DNA from: Parus major
Lineage: Eukaryota > Chordata > Aves > Passeriformes > Paridae
Direction: 5' to 3'
Length of the DNA stretch: 64,000 bases
Assembly: GCF_001522545.3 (NCBI RefSeq)
Contig: NC_031771.1
Span: 66,417,981 to 66,481,980 of the forward strand
Positions 1 through 12,007 of the stretch are shown one piece after another. The notes beneath the pieces are model-generated. The model made no database searches and had not been told where the DNA came from. It was given only the letters and a program-made list of their open reading frames with translations. Positions within the stretch are counted from its first letter, which is position 1. Each line of letters opens with the position of its first letter. A program made the position numbers and the translations under genes.

Positions 1-455
1 AGACGTCTGGGCTGGAAGGAACCTTAAGGATGATCCAATTCCATCCCCCTGCCATGGCCAGGGACACCTTCCACTGTCCCAGGGTGCTCCAAGCCCCAAT
101 GTCCAGCCTGGCCTTGGACATTTCCAGGGATCCAGGGGCAGCCACAGCTTCTCTGGGAAATCATTCCAAGGCCTGCCCACCCTCACAGGGAACAATCCCT
201 GTCCAATATCCCATCCATCCCTGCCCTCTGGCAGTGGGAGCCATTCCCTGTGTCCTGTCCCTCCATCCCTTGTCCCCAGTCCCTCTCCAGCTCTCCTGGA
301 GCCCCTTTAGGCCCTGGAAGGGACTCTGAGCTCTCCCTGGATTTTTCCCTTCTCCAGGTGAGCACCCCCAGCTCTCCCAGCCTGGCTCCAGAGCAGAGCA
401 GCTCCAGCCCTCAGAGCAGCTCCGTGGCCTCTCCTGGAGTCATTCCAACAAGTCC
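1..455 (-). repeat. CR1 LINE fragment (antisense to window)
   Basis: The text reads as the reverse complement of a CR1 3' region: 'ggctggaaggaaccttaaggatgatcca', the block around 'ccaggggcagccacagc', then the GC-rich upstream part ending near 'gcctctcctggagtcattcc'. It runs off the left edge, so the terminal 8-bp repeats are not seen. It is close to the copies at 31803 and 44918, so the same subfamily. The long open frames across it are repeat shadows. Confidence 0.85.
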
Positions 456-1083
456 ATGCCTGACAAGTGGAAAAAGCCAGCAAACCCCCCCAGTGGTGTT
501 TGTTTCTCTGAGGAGACGAGTCAGAGTGCCATTGGAGAAGACCTGGCATCCCTGAGCCACCTCAGCTGCAAAAGAAGATTTGTGGAAAACTCCCCCTCTC
601 CACTGGAGACGGTGCTGGAGGTCAGCTGGGAGAGCCCAGAGCCTCTCCCAGGGCTGTGTTTAGGGAGCTGAACCCACTCTCCGTGACTGCTCATTATTGG
701 AGTTAACTTTCCTGCTTATTTTTGTGATCATGGAGTGTAAGGCTCGGTAGGAACTGGAGATAGCACGGTGTGATTGGCAGGGCGTGGGAGACGTGAATCC
801 ATAAATCTGTGCCTAGACATAATTGCTCAAAAGGGCTTTTTTTTTCCCTTGCTTCCATCCCAATAAATGTTATATATCCCAGCATCTCTGGGTGAGCCCC
901 TTGAGGACTGGAGAAAATCGCTTGTGGGAAATCAGGGACCAGGAATTGTGATTGAAATGTGGATTTTTAGCTGGGGAAACAAGGTCCTGTGGCAGAAAGA
1001 GCCACACAGGGCTGCATCTTTTGAGAGGAGACTAAAAAGGGGAATGGACTAGGTTGGGGGAATGGCCTTAGGCTGAAGAAGGG
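456..1083. other. Unique non-coding stretch
   Basis: No recognisable gene, RNA or repeat. There is a short T-run at 837-845. Nothing in either strand looks like an exon with splice signals. Confidence 0.4.
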
Positions 1084-1326
1084 CAGGGTTAGGTGGGATT
1101 TGAGAAGGAATTCTTCCCTGGGAGGGTGGGCAGGCCCTGGCCCAGGGTGCCCAGAGAAGCTGTGGCTGCCCCTGGATCCCTGGAAGTGTCCAAGGCCAGG
1201 CTGGACATTGGGACTTGGAGCACCCTGGGACAGTGGAAGGTGTCCCTGACCATGGCAGGGGGATGGAATTGGATGCTCTTTAAGATCCCTTCCATCCCAA
1301 ACCGTTCTCTGAGTCTGTGATTCCAT
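1084..1326 (+). repeat. CR1 LINE 3' fragment
   Basis: A sense-oriented CR1 3' end: 'gtgcccagagaagctgtgg', 'cctggaagtgtccaaggcc', 'tggaaggtgtccctgacc', ending in 'ttctctgagtctgtgattcc', a decayed form of the terminal ATTCTGTG repeats. It is 5'-truncated, as is usual for CR1 insertions. Confidence 0.88.
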
Positions 1327-3691
1327 AAATGTGGTGTTTGTGGTGAAGGACACTCATTCCAGGGGAGAGAAGCTCAGGGTTTGTGTCCCCTTGGTGTGAA
1401 CAGCCCCTGGGCACCAGCTGGCACTGCAGAGATGGAGCCCAAACGCTCCACACAGGACTCTCCATGAGTTTGGGAAGCTGTCCCAAAGCTGCCTCTCCTT
1501 GTTGGATTGCAGGCTGGCATTCCATGCCCATGGAAGTGCCCGAACGCTGGGGGTGAGCACATGGAGCGAGGCACCGTCCCTGAGCACCTGGTGGTGTAAA
1601 GATCCTCTGCAAATTTGGCAAAGCTAACCCCAAACTGGGAGGAACATCTGGTTTTCACCTCTTTGGCTGGCTGGAGTCCAACCCCTGCCCTCACACAGCC
1701 ATGGCAGAGCTATAAATAAATCTTTCCAGACAAGCAAAAAAAGAGGTTCCCTCCCCTACTTTCATCTTTCTCCCTGTGGCATTGTCTGAGACATGGCTTG
1801 CTCTGCTGTTTGTTGTTGCTTTTGTTGTGTTCTTGTTTGAATACTCAAACCCTCAGAGGCCACCTTTGCACTGTAACAAGCAAAATCCAGCTGACAGGTA
1901 AAGATGGGCCTGGAGAGGAGAGCTGGGTCACCCTGACTCATCTGACTCATCATTTGGGAGGCAAAAAGCCTTCCTGCCTCTTTCTAGACCAGCAAAATAA
2001 AGGTGTCCCCCCTTATTTTTGCCTCCCTTCTTGTGGCATTGGGGGTCTGAGAGGTGGGTTCTGCCCATTTTCCTTTCCCATCTCCAATGCCAGGAAAAAT
2101 CTGATGGGGTGGGAAGTGTCTGCTGGTGGAGATTTGTCTGGGACAATTAGTGTTGATTAGTGATGGAACGGGAGGAGAAAAATCTGGAAAAACATCATAT
2201 TATTTTAGCACAGAGAAGGGCAAGGCTGTGGCTTGGGAAAGTCAGTTTGGTCAGCAGGGGAGTGCTTTGTGTCCAGGCTGTGTCTGGGTCTCAGCAACCT
2301 GGATTTCTATTGGTTTTTCCAGTTTAGAATTAAGCTGGATGCCCAATTTCATCCCACTCCCTCTTCTCTCCTTGCAGATAATTTAAAATGTTTGGGTGAA
2401 ATATGAATGCTGAGTTGGTACAATAATCCTTTAGCCTGTTGCATGGTCCCTGATGAAGATTTCTATCCACCCCCCTCAGATACTGTCACAAACATATTTT
2501 CCAGCCTAAACTCCACCTGTCTTCCCACAAACTCTAAATTTACAGACTTCCACCCCGAAGTTTTAATGCAAATCTCACCTGTTCTTGATTTCCACGAGCA
2601 GCAGGGACATTTCTTGGGCACTGGTTTAACTTGGGTGAGGAACTTCAAGCATCGCCACTCCAGAGAAAAGCCAGGCTGGGGCAGAAGTGATGCTGGGATG
2701 GATGTGGTGTGGAAACTCATCTCTCAGAGAAAGGAGGTGCCATTTGAGTCAGGAAATCTGAAGGAATGAGGACCAAGGAGCAGAGAACAGCAGCTGGAGG
2801 GTGGTGGAGCTGAGCTGGGAGGAGGCTGTGAGGGAACTCCGTGTTGGAAACCAGAGCCCAGGAGGAGAGGCAGCTTCAGTAGGACCTGGATGGGAGAGCA
2901 GGGAGAAAAATGAGGAGAGCACAGAGGCTTGGGGCACTGATAGAAAAATCTGACTTTGTGCCAGCCCTTTCCCAACCAGGGAATTTTTTCATCCCTATTT
3001 TGGTTGTGTGCACATTTCTGAAAGAGCTCTTCTAGCAGCGGATTTATCCCACGCCAGAAGAGACAAAGTGCTTGATCAACAGGGGCTCCAGCATGGCCAA
3101 GCTCTCCAGGAAGCTTCCAAGACTTTCATTTGCAGTCTGCTTTGAGACCCCTGGCTGGACCAGGCCAGGCTGAGGGAGGTGTTATTTGTCCCTGGCAGGC
3201 TGGTGACACAGAGCATGAACTCAGCTGTGGCTGCTGCATTAGCTGAGATTTCCATCCCAAAGCTCAGCTCTTTGCAGCCCATTAAAGAGAAAAACTCACT
3301 TCCAGTCACAGCTTGAGTCCATGTAAGAGTTACTCACTTCCAGTAAAGCAGCAGAAACTTCAAGTTTTGGGCTTAAAAATATCATAAATAGCTGCTCTCA
3401 GACACACACGAGCAGCTGATACCTTGCTCCAGCAGCTCCAAAAATACCTGGCTTCTTGTTCCTTCAGCTCCCAGGAAAACCAGCAATTTGTATGGATGAG
3501 TGAATTCCCAGAGCCCCTGTGATGGATGGTGGCACAGGCAAGCAGCACCAGGTGGAGGGAGGGGGGATCTCCCCAGGTTTTTAGCCGGGTGCTGCCGATG
3601 TTTTCCTTGGCATTTCTGCCGGAGCGAAACGGCTCCAGGGAAAGACTTGTCTGGCAGCTTTCCCAAACCAGGCCTGCTGGAATTGTTTCAT
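1327..3691. other. Non-coding stretch with a diverged direct repeat
   Basis: No gene recognised. Two segments, 1721-1793 and 1979-2054, resemble each other: both begin 'tctttc.aga', continue through a pyrimidine-rich block, then 'tgtggcattg' and 'tctgaga'. They may be a local duplication or two pieces of an old transposon. The remainder shows nothing identifiable. Confidence 0.35.
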
Positions 3692-3880
3692 GCAATCAGA
3701 GATTCATTCAGGGTGGGAAAGATCTGAGACCATCGAGTCCAAGCACTGACCCATCACCACGCTGTGCCCAGGTGCCGCATCCACGCTCAAACGCTTCCAG
3801 GGATGGTGTTTCCAGCACTTCCCTGGGCAGCCTGCTGCTGTTCCCTCATTTTGCTGCCCTCACTGAGTCAGGGTGATCCT
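3692..3880 (-). repeat. Old CR1-like fragment
   Basis: A degraded antisense CR1 of a different subfamily: 'gattcattcagggtgggaaagatctgagaccatcgagtccaa' in outline, later 'cttccagggatggtgtttcc' and 'cttccctgggcagcctg'. Internal bases are strongly diverged, suggesting an older insertion. Confidence 0.6.
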
Positions 3881-4470
3881 CAGGGCCCCTTTTCCCTGTT
3901 CTGGTCCATGGCTGAGCCCTGGAGTCATCAGGGCTTCTCAGCTCAGCAGCAAAAAGGATGAAATCAGCCTGAAGCCTTCCCAGACCTTACCCTGTCTGCT
4001 GCTCCCCAGAAGCTGCTGAGGTGTGGTTGTCCCAAGCAGATCCTGCTGATCTCTCCCTGAGCCTCTTTTTCCAGCCCTTGGCACCACTCTCCTCTTTCAA
4101 AAAGGGGGGGAAGCAAAGAAATGCAGGAAGTTCAGAGCTTTGGGAGCACCAAGGCTGCTGGATCTGGGCTCCCAGGGCTCCACTCCGTGCTCAGAGCAGC
4201 AACAGCCCTCGTGTCCCGCTGTCATCAGGACCATCCTTTCTCCAAACACTGAATTACACAGAGCCAGAGCTGCTGCCATCAACAGCTCCAAAGGAAGCAA
4301 TAATTTCCCCTTTCTGACCAGATTTCCAAAGTGCTGAGCACTTCCCAAGGCTTTGGGCATCAGCAGGAACTGCTGTCACCAATGGGGCCCCTTTAACGTG
4401 ACTCAACCGAAACACAAAATCAGCCTGAAAAGAAGGGATGAGTTGGAGGATTTGAGCTGTTCTGCCTTGA

Positions 4471-4614
4471 TACTAATTCTTGCCTTGGTATTAATTTTTG
4501 CCTGGATATTAATTCTTGCCTGGATATTAATTCTTGCCTGGATATTCACTCTTGCCTTGGTGTTAATTCTTGCCCTGATATCAGTTCTTGTCTCGGTATC
4601 AATTCTGGCCGTGC
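4471..4614. repeat. 18-bp minisatellite, 8 units
   Basis: Eight head-to-tail 18-bp units. The consensus is close to 'tattaattcttgcctgga'. Units 3 and 4 are identical; the outer units carry several substitutions, which is the usual pattern of older edge units. Because 18 is divisible by three, the tract stays open in some frames and creates artificial repeats of isoleucine, leucine and alanine. No evidence that it is translated. Confidence 0.9.
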
Positions 4615-4650
4615 AAGGTTGCAAACGCTGTTTCACAGCTTGTGCCAGGC

Positions 4651-4671
4651 ACAGACACACACACACACACA
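4651..4671. repeat. (CA)n microsatellite
   Basis: A short 'cacaga' then (ca)n run following the minisatellite, roughly ten dinucleotides. A simple sequence repeat with no coding signal. Confidence 0.85.
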
Positions 4672-4679
4672 CATCTAAT

Positions 4680-6264
4680 TTTCACAGTAGTACAACTGAC
4701 AGAGGGAAAAGCTGGGTCATCCTGTCCCCCAAAAGCAAAGGTTGGCTTCCAGATGACTCAGGAATGTCCCAGAGATCAGCTTTATCTATTTATAAATTTA
4801 TTCCGGCTGGCATCCATGAATCACTGCTAATAGCAAACGGTTGCATAATTTTAAGGAGGATGCTTTTGTGATGCCTCTGACCAGAGAAAATACATCTATT
4901 TTGGCTTGTGTCTATGAATAGATCCCCTGCTCTGACTCTGTGCATTTGCAAACCACAGATACTACTGAAAATAAGGCATGATTGGCAGGTACAACCTGAT
5001 TAGCATATACAAATTGCTGTGGCCTTTCTCCCAGCAATCATTTGTACAAATTGTTTCCTCTGTCTCCGAGCTGAAAAGAATCAGAGCTATGAGGTGACTT
5101 GAGACTCTTAAAAGAGTCAGAACAAGGCTAATGCTCATGTCAGCTCCTTTCACACCCTTTGGAACGTTCAGCTTTTACTGAACTATGGTTTTTTTCCCCC
5201 TTTTCTCAAGAAAAAGGCCAAACATTTGGGTGAAGAGGCATTTTTTTCCCCTGAAGAAAATCCTTGCTTTTTCTTTTTTTTCCCACAGCTTTTTTTTTTT
5301 TTTTTTCCTGTAGAGCAGCTGTTCCTAAAATATTTGCTCATTGTGGTTTTCAAACACATGAAAAATTGCTGTAACAGTTTAGATTATATGTTTTTTATTT
5401 TAAAATCACATCAAAACGGAAACAGAGGCTTGCGAGAGAAAGAAAACCTCGGCTGATGAAAAGTGCTTCAGAGTGGGCTGGGATTATATTTCTCCCTCCA
5501 TATTCCAGCCAGGAATAGGTTTTGTGAGATGTTTTGAACTGAGTATATTATTGCACACTCCCCCTGTGATGTTTGATAGCACCAATTATGGAGGTTCAAG
5601 CCACAAGGCAAATTCACCCGGCAGCTCAGACTGGCCCCAAAGGTGTGGAATAATTTTGGGTTTTTCCCATTTTTTTTTGGTGCACTTTGAACCTGGGGAT
5701 AGCACTGAACCCTTCCCTGTGGTGAAGAGCACTCAGCTGTTGTTATTTCTGTGGTGCTGAAGGTTTCCAGGATTCCAGAGGCTGAAAACCTCCGAGACTT
5801 TCCTGCTCTCTGTTGGAAATAGAGGGGTCAGCTGGAGGGTCAGTGGGTCACCGAGCCCTTTAGAGCGAGGAAATCTCTGCAGAAATTTAATCCTACCCAA
5901 TTCAATTACAATAAACAGCATCACTTTGCTGAACAGCCCATCCCAATTCCAGAGGCTTTTGAATCCATAACGAGGCGTCTCAACGTCGGTTACGAGCACC
6001 AGGCGGAGTTCTGGCTGCAACCTTAATTAAAAACATCTCGCAGCAGGGTAAATAAATAATTCCCTTTTAAGTCTGAGGCCATTTCGTGTTTCAGACCCTG
6101 CTGGGCTGGTGTGTGGGAGAGCTGTGATAGCTCTGCCTCGCTGAGATAAGTGGTGGAGAAGCCGTTTGTGGTCCCAGCCACATCCTCAACCAGCCCTCGC
6201 CCCTCGCTGGGCGCTGCGAACTCTCCGGCCTCAACCACTTGGCTTTTTCCTCAGAGATAATTTT

Positions 6265-6295
<31 letters not shown>

Positions 6296-6909
6296 CTGGT
6301 TGGTTCTCTGGGGGTTTAAATAAGCCGAGTGTGAGTGGGTGTGTGGGTGAGAGGAGGAGGGATGTCAGGAAGGGAAGCCGAGCGTTTCGCTTGGCGCAGG
6401 AATCTCGGGTGGTGCCGCCTGCCCAAAATCCGCGGCTCACTCGCCAACCCCAGCGCGGAAAGGGATGGATCACGGCTTTGTTCCTTGGCTTCCTGGCCAC
6501 CATCAGTGCAGAGCTGGTGCTGAAGTAACACGAGGAGCTCGTGGCCTCTCTCTGGCCACAGCATTTCTGCCAACGAGCCAGCTGATGATACAAAATCATT
6601 GCCAGGGGTGTTTGCAGCTGAGATAAAGATTGCTGGTGTAATGTGCAGCGAGGCGGGACACAGCCACGGAGGTGAAGGCATTTCAGACGCTTTTTTGGAA
6701 AGAAAAGAAGAGGTTTGAGAGATTGCAGTTTAAACCGAGCTTGGAACCGATGTGTTTATGTCAATTCAGATCAAGCTGGGTGCTGGGGGCAAAGCAGGAC
6801 CCCAAACAGAGAAATTCCTTAAGGAGCAGCTCAGAAATTCAAGTCGGTGAAGGTTTTCAGAATGCTTTAGTGAATGTTGGAAAATCTCTGAAAATGGGTA
6901 CCTGGATGA
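4680..6909. other. AT-rich non-coding stretch
   Basis: No gene recognised. It contains T-runs at about 5240-5305 and a perfect (TC)n microsatellite at 6271-6295. The 5880-6060 part is repeat-free and AT-rich with homeodomain-like TAATT motifs, so it could be a conserved non-coding element. That is a guess from composition only. Confidence 0.35.
6271..6295. repeat. (TC)n microsatellite
   Basis: An uninterrupted (tc)n run of about twelve units. Confidence 0.9.
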
Positions 6910-7262
6910 CAGGTGACCTTTAAAGGTCATCCAGTCCAGTCCCCCTGCCACAGGCAGGGACATCTTCAGCTGCACCAGGGCTCCATCCAAACTGACCCTC
7001 AGTGTTTGCAGGGATGGGACAGCCACATCTTCTCTGGGCAACTTGTGACAGGGTTTATCAGCCTCCTAATAAAAAAAATACTTCATAATAATAAATAATT
7101 AAAATAATAAGAAATAAAAAAAATAAAAACCACTTCTGTCTTATTTTAAATCTAAATTGTCTCTCTTTTAATTTACCCCTTATCCTGTTGCAGCAGGCCC
7201 TGCTGGAAGGTTTGTCCCCATCTTTCCTAAAGGCCCCCTGTAAGCACTGAAAGGGCACAATA
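6910..7262 (-). repeat. CR1 fragment interrupted by an A/T-rich expansion
   Basis: Antisense CR1: 'ggtgacctttaaaggtcatccagtcc', 'ccctgccacaggcagggac', 'cttctctgggcaac'. At about 7066-7160 the element turns into an AAT/A-rich simple sequence, then resumes with 'ccccttatcctgttgcagc' and 'aaaggccccctgtaagcac', both normal internal CR1 text. The simple sequence therefore grew inside the element. Confidence 0.8.
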
Positions 7263-10202
7263 ATAAACAAATAAAAGCGTTTTTTTTCCTGCAGCTGGGT
7301 GGTTTAGGGAAGAATTAGTGCAGATCCTGTGAACAAACGCAACCCAAAAGCTGGGATCAGGCTCCCTTTCAATCTCAGCTGGTGGAACCCACAAATTAAA
7401 CCCAAAATCTCCAACCCACGCAGGTTTTAGCTCCTGGTTCCCATCAGTGTGGCACTCCGGGACAAGGATGGTTGAGAAGTGGTGAGGGAGGAATTTCCCA
7501 GCATCCTGAGAGGATGAGGAAAGGATGATCCCTTTCTCTCCAGATCATCCCTCTAACACCTCACCTGTGCTGGCCATCCATCTATAAAGCCTTGAGAAAA
7601 AAAGTAAAAAATATAAAAAAGTAAATAATATTAAAAATAAATAATAATAAAAAAATTATATATATGTATACACACACCTGAAATTAGGGATTTCCCATCC
7701 TTGGCATGCTGATTAATAATTCAGCAGAATATCTATGTTTTAATCATGAAGAACAACATGTTTGGTCAGCCATGGGACCACTGGGAGCTGGATCTCCTCC
7801 CCAGAGGGACTGGCAGAGTTGAGGAACACCCACATGGATGTTTTGTGCCAGCTCCCAAAGGAACCAGCATCATTCTAAACCTTTCTTGTGGATTGAATTG
7901 CACAAATTATTCCCCCCTGTATTATTAAATTATAATATTTAATACCTTGCCATGGATCCCAAGGAATATCAGCCCACTGGATCATTATAATTAATAATAA
8001 CACCACCCTGCAGGGAAAACGCCTCGTCTAAATGCTCTCAATTGTTAATGACTCAGACCTCGAGGTTTAATTCATCCTGTTCCCTCCTTGTTAATTAAAG
8101 GCGCTCGTGGTGTCAGCTGGATGAGGAGCAGAACAGCTGCCACTGCAAACGACAGAGAAATTGCAGCAAAGTTATCCCAGCCTGGGACACCCTGGAGTGG
8201 AGAACAGACAGGGGTTGGCTTTATCTGGCAGCAGAGATGGAAAATGGTGATAAACTGGCTTCCCAAGCCCCTGAAATCCTCTCTTTTACAGCCCAGAGAT
8301 TGTGGCTGGGGCTGATTTCTGCTCCGATTCCTTGATAGTCAGGAATTATTCATTTTGCAGCTGTCAGGCCGTATTTGCCGCACGCGGAGCTTTTCTATTT
8401 CGCCTCTCTCGGATTTCCTGGGGTTTTATAACTGAATTTATGTCCTTTTGTGGCTCCCCTAGAAATACAATGAAGCCAAAAATGATTGTGTTTATTGCAG
8501 CTCAGATGGAAGAGCTTTCTGCCAGGAGGTAGCAGAGTTCAGGACCTGGTGGGACGATTTCCAGGCAGAAAAAGGGTCAAGTGACAAAAAGAAAATAAGA
8601 TTTTAGAAGCACAGGTCATTTATTTGCAGCAATGCTGGATCAAGTCATAACTTCCCAGATTTAAGAAGAATCCTTCCCGGGGTCTGCTCGAAATCGCAAA
8701 ATTAATATTAATAAATTTATTTATCATGATTAGGATGGAAAACAAAGTCACCTTCAGCTGACAGCAACTTCTCCACCCCCCCTTCAATATAACTTTATAT
8801 ATTTTTAGTCCTCCAAGCCTTGTAGTGGTTTTGTGCAGGAGCCAAGATGCTGTGGAGTAATGGAAAGCTTAGTCAATCCCCTCCTGGGAATACATGTAAA
8901 TAGGGAAGGTTTGGCACGGGGACGAGCTGACGACACATTTCTTGGGCAGTGCACAGAAAAGGGGGAAAAATAAATCTCAGATACTTTTTCTTTGCTCGAA
9001 AAAATGGTGCTTTCATGTTAGGCTGAAAATATCCTCCTGGTACCTTCCTATCTCCAAAGTAGCTTGGAAATGAAAGCAGCTTTGCAGAAAGGGCTTTTGA
9101 GGAGAATTCGTAGCGGTCTGAATTATCTCCCATGGCCCTGCCTGGATTCAGAGAAAACTTGGAATTTTTTTTGCTGGAGGAGTTGAATTCTCCTCAGGGA
9201 TTTGACCCTGTCTCCCTCTCCTCAGACTTCTCCTGCCATGGGAGAACCCCACACCCTTTCCCCCTTAAAAGCCAAAAGAACTCCAAAAAAACATCACAGG
9301 AATAAATTCAGCCTTTGCCACTCGGAGGATGCAGAGGAATTTAAAATCTCTGCACATTCCACAAGATGCCACTTCCCCTGGGTTGCTTCCCTCCCCACAG
9401 CAATCACTGCTTACAACTCATTCCAGCCAGAATCAAATTTTATTGGTGGTTAATCCTGTTAGAGGGACACGATCTGGGGGATTAAATGGGTTCTCTTCTC
9501 CACCAGTGCCCACCAAGATCCAGAACTTGAGGGTTCTTCACCTTCCCTGGGATATTTTATGGAAAACTTGGTGGTCCACCACACTCCAAAGTCCCAGGAA
9601 TGACAAATAGACAAGAGATTTCACCCAAAAGTCAGGTTGTCATTTTTTTCTGAGAGAGGAAACGCAAAGTGGTCGATGTTTGTGCAGTTTTGGGGTGGTT
9701 TGAGGACACACAGCTGGAGTATTGTGATCCTACAACCAGCCAGGGCCTACGAGCCCACAGCCGGCTTTGCTTTGGGTTCATAATTCCACAGAAATGACTT
9801 CGGCTCGGAGAAGACCTTTATGACCAAGAGCTCAACCATAATTTGATGTTCTACCACATTTTGAGTCCAGGCCAGCTTTCAGAATGTACATTTTGTACAT
9901 TTTGACATGAGTCCTACCCAAGGCATCTTTCATTCCAGCATTTTGCAAATCATGGGCCAGACAAATACGGAAATCCTTGAGTTGAACAAGTGTTGAGCAT
10001 TCCCTGGAGACGTGTGGAGGGACCAAGGAGTCCAGCAGAGCTGCTGTGGTGGAACTATAAGTGATTGGGACAGTCCTGGTCCTGTTGAAGAGTGTTTTTA
10101 GTTGGCCACATGTCACAACAAAACCCTTCCTCTGGAGGCTTGGAATCCAGGAAGAAAATCAGGATTTGGGTATTTTAAAGCTGGATGATGACCTACTTAA
10201 CC
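7263..10202. other. Non-coding stretch, partly conserved-element-like
   Basis: No gene recognised. An A/T-rich simple tract at about 7590-7675 ends in alternating TA and CA steps. The block at 8300-8530 is repeat-free and of mixed composition with CpGs, resembling conserved non-coding DNA. The rest shows nothing recognisable. Confidence 0.35.
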
Positions 10203-10440
10203 TCATGGAATCATGGAATATTCTGAATTGGACCCACCAGCATCATCCAGTCCAACTCCTGGCCCTGCACAGACACCCTAAAATTCCCACCCTGTGCATC
10301 CCTGGGAGCGTCGTCCAAACCTTTCTGGAGCTTTGGCACCTGTGGAGCCGTGCCCATTCCCTGGGAAGTCTGTCCAAGAGGGAATGTGCCAAAAGAGAGG
10401 GAAAAAAATTTAGAAAGCTCCCCCTGGACTAAATCTCACC
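10203..10440 (-). repeat. CR1 fragment (passerine-type 3' end)
   Basis: Antisense: 'atggaatcatggaatattc' then 'catcatccagtccaactcc', 'tggccctgcacagacaccc', 'ccctgtgcatccctgggag', 'cgtccaaacctttctggag'. This is a different subfamily from the copies at 1 and 1084, and the same one as the copy at 34878. Confidence 0.8.
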
Positions 10441-11019
10441 AGAGTTAAGTGTTCCTGGCTTTTTGAAATGAGGACAGGGGGAGTTATCCTGTACTGAAAT
10501 TTTTTGGATGCTCAAACAACTTACCCACAGGTGGAAAGCCACCTACAACCCCAGGCTCAAAAATGAGCAAAAGCAGCTTCTGTCTTCAAACTCCTCAGTT
10601 GCTCCAATGTGGAATTTGGCAAGTCCTGCCCCTTCCAGCTGCACACAGGATCCAGTGCTGGCACTCCTGGGATTTTAGTGTGCTGTGAAAGGCAGATGTT
10701 GCCATCAACCAGCCCCACTAAAGCCCTCAAGACTCCGGGATCTGCGGCCATTCCAGCCCTGGGAATGCATTTGGCAGAGCTGCTTTAGTGTGTGTTACAG
10801 GGTGGAGAAGAGAACGAGGGGAAAGGAGGATTTAGTGAGGAAAAGCAGAGTTGGAGAGGCGAGCAGGGCACGTGAGTGGGTGTGAGGGGGAGCTGCAGTC
10901 ACCATAACGGGATGGGGAGTTGATCCCAGCAGCTCCTGGATGGAAAGAAGCCACCACTCCTGCCCTCGGGCACTGCAGCCTCTTCCTGCATGGTGCTGGG
11001 AATGCACCTCCATGGAAGC

Positions 11020-11262
11020 TGTGCCAGGGGAGCTTCAGGATGGACATCAGGAGGAATTTCTTCATGGAAAAGGTGGTCAGGCATTGGAAAGGGCTGTCCA
11101 GGGAGGTGGAGGAGTCCCTGTCCTTCCTGGGCACCTGGAGATGTCCAAGGACGTGGCACTCAGTGCTCTGGGCTGGGTGACAAGGAGGTGACTGATCAAA
11201 GTTTGGACTCAATGCTCTTGGAGACCTTTTCCAACCTAAATGATTCCATGATTCTGTGACTC
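11020..11262 (+). repeat. CR1 LINE 3' fragment
   Basis: Sense: 'gagcttcaggatggacatc', 'aggaatttcttcatgg', 'catggaaaaggtggtcagg', ending 'ccttttccaacctaaatga' and 'ttccatgattctgtgac'. The 3' terminus is intact with two decayed 8-bp repeats. The 200 bp before it may be its more diverged 5' part. Confidence 0.85.
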
Positions 11263-11349
11263 AGGTTGGTGAGAAGAGGAATTTGGACATGACAATTTGG
11301 TGGCTAGTTCTTGAGTTTGTGGATAAAAACTTGGAAGAGATTCAGGCCC

Positions 11350-12007
11350 AATATATTTATATATTTATATATTTATATATGTATGTATTTATATATTGAT
11401 AGATGTATATATTTATATATTTATATATTCATATATGTATATATTTATATATACATATATGTATATATTTATATATACATAGATTCATATATTTATATAT
11501 TTATATATATTTATTTATATATTTATTTATTAATATATTTATATATTTATGTATTTATATATTTATATAGCTATATATTTATATAGTTATATATTTATAT
11601 ATCTATATAGTTATATAGTTATATATTCATATATTCATATATTTATATATTTATGTATTTATATAGTTATATATAAATATATATATTTATATATTTATAT
11701 AGTTATATATCTATATAGTTATATAGTTATATAGTTATATATTTATGTATTTATATAGTTATATAGTTATATATCTATATAGTTATACAGTTATATATAA
11801 CTATATTCATATATTTATATATTTATATATAGATATTTCTACATTTCTACATTAATATATTTATCGATAAATACATTTCTATATTATTTATTTATATATT
11901 TACTAGTATTTATTTATTATTATACATTTATTTATACATTTATAAATTTATACATCCATTGATAGATTTATATATATATACATATATAAAGATATAAATA
12001 TATATGT
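11350..12007. repeat. 650-bp (TATATTTA)n-like A/T satellite tract
   Basis: About 650 bp built almost only from A and T as variants of 'tatatatttata', with scattered G and C (e.g. 'tatatagttatat', 'tatgtatttatat'). Internal higher-order units of 12-24 bp recur. Open frames across it read as Ile-Tyr runs and are artefacts. Such tracts are unstable, easily melted and prone to cruciforms. Confidence 0.93.

Noticed and set aside
11311..11734. Ile/Tyr-rich open frames at 11.3-11.7 kb
   Set aside because: Produced by the A/T simple tract; no real protein.
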